Of a DNA stretch of 64,000 nt, positions 59,735 through 64,000 are shown in pieces (positions within the stretch are counted from its first letter, which is position 1; every line of letters starts with the position of its first letter). This DNA is from Aurantiochytrium sp. KH105. Its lineage: Eukaryota; Sar; Bigyra; Thraustochytrida; Thraustochytriidae. The notes beneath the pieces are model-generated. The model saw only the letters and a list, made by a program, of their open reading frames with translations. It did no database searches and was not told where the DNA came from. The DNA lies in the NCBI GenBank assembly GCA_003116975.1, contig BGKB01000020.1:248001-312000 (forward strand). Direction: 5' to 3'. A program made the translations under genes and the position numbers.

Positions 59735-61052
59735 GGCCCACGGGTTTCGGAGCTTTTAGGATCTTGAAAAGAAGAAAAGAAAAAGATGACAAATTCCTCT
59801 TGTACTTCACCAGACTTGGCAGCCACCTTGCGTGCGCAGAGATTAATGCCAACGAATCGGGAAAATTCTAGCAAAAGGTGACCCTGCTAGCCAACCAACC
59901 TGCGCGCGCGTCTGGGACAGCCTTCAGCTGACCTTTTCTTTTTTCCCCTAATTTTTCAGAATCAGAAATTTAGAGCAAAGTCGAGGTTTGTATAGCCCTT
60001 GCGCAAGAGCTCGGGAAGTAAGTCATTGTGACTTTTCACCGCACTGGCAATCCCAATGAAAACGAGACGCAAGTAAGGACGGTAGGCGAATGAGAGCGGA
60101 ACAGCAGCCACTACCGTGCTGCTTGCAACCACTCAAATTTAAAATCTTACCTCCTTGCACGGTTGCCGAGCTGCTCTTGACAGCAAATCAATTCTGCATA
60201 CTCTGTATGCGTGCTGACGCAGGAAGCTCGGCCTTCTTGTGCTCGTTCGTCTCCAGCTGGCGTCCATTGTCTTCTGCTACACGTCGCGCCAGGAGCGCTT
60301 CGCGCAGATGTCGTACTCGCGTATCTCCTTGAATGCCGCCGCGTCTTTGGGCTGGGCAAAGGCGTTGCCGACCTCATCCCCTCACGCCACTAGCACGGCC
60401 AAGCCATGCTATGGAGCTTGAGCGCGCGCGTCGCTCGGGTCATCGCCGTCTGCGTGCGCGCCAGGGTTCCGTGCTCAAACCATACTAACCGAAGATATTT
60501 CAAATTGACAGGCAAATCGTTGACAGGATAAAAAAATATTGAGAACCAATCGTCGAGGGCTGGCCAGAGTAATGACGGAGCGGCAGCTCAGACTCTTGTC
60601 AAGGGCGGGGCGGGCAGCGACACGCCTCGCATACCAAGACTCGGGAAAGGAGAGGGGTGGCGAGCACGCCGCGCCACTCTCGTGCCTACGCCCAAGCCGA
60701 GCCATCGCAAAGATGGAGAGAGATGCGCAAAGATATGCTTCCACACGTTCGACGTGCCTTGCGAGCTCTGCGCCCATGCGGGCAAGTAAAGGTGCGGTTG
60801 TCTGTCGAACACCTAAGCTACGGAAGAGAGCGATCATCGCTCCAGTCATCCTCCCAAGCTTTCACCATGTCGCAAAGGGCCGCCAGGCGGGCCAGCAAGA
60901 GAACGTAATGCCTACGGCAAAGCTGATATATCTTGCTTTATTCACTCTTTCTTTTTTCTTTCTAGGTTCTCGACACTATCAGACAGTCATCTTCACTCGA
61001 GGCGAGTCTCCTTGCCTCTTTCCATAGAAAGAGAGGATTGCTCCATCTCCCT

Positions 61053-62139
61053 TCACGAGTTGTATTCTTTATCCTCGTCGTGAAAGCCCAATCTGCGAAA
61101 GGCGTCAATCTCCTCGAGTAGCCCGTCAAGGTGAGAAGGAGAACTTTTAGCCCGTTCTTCTGCAGGATTTGCCTTATCAGGCAGCCCAGGCATGCTGAGG
61201 TGAGACCACGAGTATTGTTCTGGCTCATGCGCGGCCCAATTCTCCTCGTCTGCTGCTGCTACTGCAGCGCTGCAAGGTTCTTCCATTGCAAGAACTTTTG
61301 CGCACCAAGGTCGCGGCCCGGGCGAGTTGTCCTCGCAAGACAACAAAGGCGAAAGCTTGAATGAAGAACGGGAAGATGGCACTGGCGATTGAAAAGAATA
61401 AGGTTCTTCTCCTGACCCGTCAGTTTTGGAAGATTGCAGCTGATGCTGACCTCGCTGCGTCTCGAGCTTCGATTTGCTGGTGAGCATCATACTCGCGCTC
61501 GACTGTTCCTTGGGTGGAATTTCGTGCTCTGATCGTCGGTGCGTCATAAATGAACTCAGATCCGGCGGTGTGTAATCAAACCATCCCAAAACCCGGGCTT
61601 GCCTTAACGAAGATGTAGGAGACTTCACTCTCGTTGGATGGCCTTTCGCCGTGGCCCCAGTTCCCGCGATTATGAATCGAGCTTCTCCTGAAAAACCAAA
61701 ATCGGACCCCGCTTCAGACATTTCCAAGGCAGCGATGTTGTTCTCCTCGAAGGAAAACCTGTCTACGGTGTTGTATGTGGCTTGCAAGCTGCTGTTAGAA
61801 GCTGTCTCGTCGCTCGTGTGAATGCCTGTGTTGACGCTTGTTTCTGACTTTGCCAAAATCGGAAAGCTATAGAGCAAAATACCGTCTTCTTCGCTCTCAG
61901 TGCTGTTGACTGACTGAAAGCTCGTGACGTGTCTACACTCTCTAGTTTGTTTGGGCTCGTGGGTTTTTGATGCTTCCTGGATTCTTTTACGAAGGACTCT
62001 CAAGCTTGCGTTTCGCGATCTGCTCGTGATGGCGGCGCGGCTTGCTTCACTTTAAAAGAGGCCACCACGCTCCTCTCCGCATTAATAGCAGGGCAAATGA
62101 TGCCTTGCACGCTGCTTCGGCGCTTTCGAAGCCCTCCAT
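61053..62139 (-). CDS. Ser-rich protein of unknown function (two exons)
   Basis: The 3' exon (62049-61053) has no early ATG in frame. An upstream 29-nt exon (62139-62111, MEGFESAEA) joins it through a 61-nt GT-AG intron in phase 2, giving MEGFESAEAAEASRAAITSR and 341 aa in all. The product is Ser/Glu-rich and mostly disordered by composition, with a short ARVLGWFDYTPPDLSSFM stretch and a C-terminal acidic helix (LDGLLEEIDAFRRLGFHDED). No domain or membrane segment is recognised. The reconstruction depends on a weak donor (GTGCAA), so the 5' end is less sure than the body. Confidence 0.6.
62050..62110 (-). other. Probable 61-nt intron
   Basis: Starts GTGCAA and ends CCTCTTTTAAAG, with a CTATTAAT branch-like element between them. 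Its removal is the only simple way found to give the downstream frame an ATG. Confidence 0.5.
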
Positions 62140-62188
62140 CTCAAAATTGGTTAAGAGATGACGGATTCTTGTGTCCGCATCCCCCGAG

Positions 62189-62236
62189 CGGCAAGTAAGT
62201 ACACTTCTCTCACGGCAAGTTAGTACACTTTTCTCA
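62189..62236. repeat. 24-bp tandem pair
   Basis: CGGCAAGTAAGTACACTTCT then CTCA, repeated once with two mismatches, about 50 bp upstream of the start codon of the Ser-rich gene. Confidence 0.85.
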
Positions 62237-62654
62237 CGGCCAGCCGTCCACCAACTCGGCTTCTCCTCAAAGCGTACGCATGAGCAGCAAAGCACCCTGC
62301 CCGACCGCCAGCCACCCGTCGCAGTCCATCGTCGAGCTGTGCCCCTTCTCCCCCCCCCCCCCCCCTTCCCTTCCCCCCGCCCCCCTCCCGCCACGGGTCG
62401 CCGAGCCCCACATGCGCACACACCGTTTCTCGAACCGCCCGCGACGCGATGCGACGCGATGCGAGGCGATGCGAGGCGAGGCCCGCCGCCCCTCAAGCTC
62501 GCCCGGCCGTCTGACCACCGGCCGTCTGACCCCCGGCCGTCCCCAGGCGTCGCGTCGCGGCGCGGCTTGGCGCAGAGGCGCGCAGACGCGCAGCAGCGGC
62601 GCAGACGCGCAGGCCCGGAGCCGCGGCCGGAGCCGGGCCCTCCCGCGCGCCGCG

Positions 62655-62663
62655 CCGCGGCGG

Positions 62664-62714
<51 letters not shown>
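62655..62714. repeat. Trinucleotide array (GGC)n
   Basis: About 18 GGC units with few interruptions. Confidence 0.93.
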
Positions 62715-62901
62715 GACTCTGCGCGGACGACGCGGGGTCGGGCGCGAATGCGGGCGCGCGAGGCCGGCGCGGCGCTCGGTCTTGAGCGAATGTGGCGGAC
62801 GCGCTGCCTCGCCCACAGCGCGCGCGAAGGGAGGGCGAGGACGGGGCGTCCCTCTGGCCGGCGTGCGAGGGCGCAGGCGTTATCGAGCTCGGGCGCAGCC
62901 G

Positions 62902-63366
62902 CCTCTGGAGACCGCGGACCCGGGTCCCGCCCCAACCCGCAGCGCGGCGCGGCGAACGAAACGCGCGCGGCGCTCGACCACAGCGCCCTCTGCGGCAGCT
63001 GCCACTCTGGGCGGCGATCACGCTCACTGTCAAGGCCGACAAACCCGGGCGGCTGCCGCCGGACTTCCGTTCTCGGAACGCAGCTCAACTCGTTTCGACG
63101 AGACTCGCCCGCCCATTCCTCTTCCTCCAAACTTTCGAGCAAGATGCGAACACGCTCCGCGAGCCAGGTGCTCGGCCGGCCCGCGAGGGCGTTCGTGGCT
63201 GGCGGGGGCTGCGGGCGCTTCGCGAGAACGCGGCCGCGACCAGACTGGCTTTCGCGTCTCACGCTCTGCCGCCTCGTCCTGGCGCTCGTCTCCAGGAGGT
63301 CCCGGGGACCAATCGTTGCGCGCGATGCCCCAGCCGATCGATCGTTCATCGCGCCGCCACTGTGGG
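62902..63366. repeat. Diverged segmental duplication, copy B
   Basis: Partner of 58646-59107. The minus strand of copy B is open throughout in the frame that reads VLAKRPQPPPATNALAGRPS and then TWLAERVRILLE. It is more GC-rich than copy A. Confidence 0.7.
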
Positions 63367-63857
63367 CTAGGGGAGGCAAAAGAAATAAAAGGAAAAAGAA
63401 AAGAAAAGGAGAGCGAGAGAAACGTGGAATAGAAGAGTTGGAGCCAGGCCAGCGGAAAACGGATCGGACGACGTAAATTGATCTGTCCGCATGCCAAGAA
63501 GGACCCCCAAAGGACCTCCCCGAGGTGACGCGCCTCCCTGCGTTCTCGGTTCTTCGCGTATCGGCTCCTTTTAGCACGCCGCGCTCTCTGCGTCGGTCGT
63601 GGCTGGCCTTTCTTTCGAGGGGTGGATCAAGTTGAGCGCAGGCGAAATGGGATGGTGGTTTTTTTTTTTTTTTTTTCAAACGCTCGCTTCGACCTTTCTC
63701 GAGCTTCTTCTTTACAGTGCAATTAGTAAAGCCAGGACCTTCGCCACCTATACTATATGCTTTAAAATATTGTATTCATAGGCAAAATGAGTTAATCTCA
63801 ACAGTGTAGTACTACACGCCTGAGAAGAGGCTCTTGCGGCCCAAATGCGCGGCTGCC

Positions 63858-64000
63858 TCACTTCGGTTGCCTTTTCAATGCGAAGCGCGTGTTTGACGCC
63901 TCCTGGTGAAGGTCGCGGAGTCGCTGCTCCAGAAAAATCTTTTGCTCCAGCGCGTGCTTGGTTCGGATGCCCTTGTTCGTAAGTTTAGCCAGCTCAGCCT
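63858..64000 (-). CDS. C-terminal end of a coiled-coil protein (cut by window edge)
   Basis: The last 46 codons of a minus-strand gene, continuous to the window end, reading AELAKLTNKGIRTKHALEQK and continuing IFLEQRLRDLHQEASNTRFALKRQPK before TGA. Heptad-like spacing of Leu/Ile with charged residues indicates a coiled coil. Too short to name; kinesin-, IFT- or Golgin-type proteins would all fit. Confidence 0.6.
   Translation of the reverse strand, partial: AELAKLTNKGIRTKHALEQKIFLEQRLRDLHQEASNTRFALKRQPK

Larger units (their letters stand above)
57738..61052. other. Gene-poor region with decayed-looking frames
   Basis: Region of 3.3 kb without a confident gene. Contains a G run (57869-57894), an AG run (57989-58024), the first copy of a diverged 0.46-kb duplication (58646-59107), a 27-bp tandem duplication (59681-59734), and short protein-like stretches on the minus strand (40-codon frame 59353-59475; AFAQPKDAAAFKEIREYDIC near 60280-60370). 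An overlapping pair of frames at 60475-61027 has no recognised domain. Confidence 0.5.
62140..63857. other. Intergenic region with duplication copy B and simple repeats
   Basis: Region of 1.7 kb. Holds a 24-bp tandem pair (62189-62236), a C run (62350-62365), a GGC array (62655-62714), copy B of the segmental duplication (62902-63366), a polypurine tract (63370-63425) and a T run (63658-63676). A 470-codon minus frame crosses most of it but is dominated by poly-Pro and Arg-rich simple sequence, so it is not called. Confidence 0.5.

Noticed and set aside
62267-63679. 470-codon minus frame
   Set aside because: Mostly poly-Pro, Arg-rich and Phe-run text from simple repeats. Only the part within duplication copy B is of interest, and it is reported as such.
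1-64000. Mobile or virus-like elements
   Set aside because: Looked for reverse transcriptase (YxDD), integrase, transposase (DDE context), capsid-like frames and long terminal or inverted repeats. None was recognised; repeats seen are microsatellites, minisatellites, coding modules or the 0.46-kb duplication.

Overview
This window reads as nuclear DNA of a GC-rich, intron-poor unicellular eukaryote with flagellated stages, probably a stramenopile and most likely a labyrinthulomycete (thraustochytrid). That placement is inference. It rests on very long uninterrupted coding frames (up to about 2,470 codons), a few short GT-AG introns close to start codons, two cilium or dynein genes (TMEM17, LC8-type dynein light chain), a PTS1-tagged acyl-CoA oxidase, and a secreted multidomain protein with PT-rich linkers, a trefoil domain and TSP1-like repeats of the type common in stramenopiles. 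No rRNA, tRNA, CRISPR, retroelement, virus-like element or DNA transposon was recognised.

Layout. 0-5 kb: a spliced MIT-like helical protein and a 1,042-aa protein with a duplicated zinc-finger module, both on the minus strand. 5-17.8 kb: a gene desert of about 12.7 kb made of low-complexity GC-rich DNA, long polypyrimidine/polypurine tracts and many self-complementary tetranucleotide arrays. 17.8-26.5 kb: a SulP/SLC26 anion transporter (minus) divergent from a 1,432-aa SANT/Myb-like polyglutamine protein (plus), then TMEM17 (minus). 28-38 kb: peroxisomal acyl-CoA oxidase, a spliced 1,235-aa alpha-helical nuclear-type protein, an LRR-PAQR fusion (minus) and an F-box protein. 38.3-45.7 kb: a giant single-pass receptor/adhesin with an intracellular PH domain. 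45.8-52 kb: LC8 dynein light chain (minus) divergent from DDX10/Dbp4 helicase (plus), a Rab32-like GTPase with a large insertion (minus) divergent from AK6 (plus). 52.2-57.7 kb: a tandem-module Ala/Pro-rich protein (minus) that contains the only ambiguous base of the window, at 55073. The 265 bp on either side of that N are identical, and collapsing them restores one continuous frame, so an assembly artefact is likely. 57.7-64 kb: gene-poor DNA holding a diverged 0.46-kb segmental duplication (58.65-59.11 and 62.90-63.37 kb), a small spliced Ser-rich protein, and the 3' end of a coiled-coil gene cut by the window edge.

Functional themes. Cilium and cytoplasmic transport are represented by TMEM17, LC8 and Rab32. 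Small-subunit ribosome biogenesis is represented by DDX10/Dbp4 and AK6/Fap7, about 2 kb apart. The remaining recognisable functions are peroxisomal beta-oxidation, anion transport, and several lineage-specific proteins of unknown function. Three introns were reconstructed by hand (255, 85 and 61 nt); all keep the reading frame and lie near the 5' end of the gene. No composition statistics or searches could be run, and family assignments come from motif recognition.
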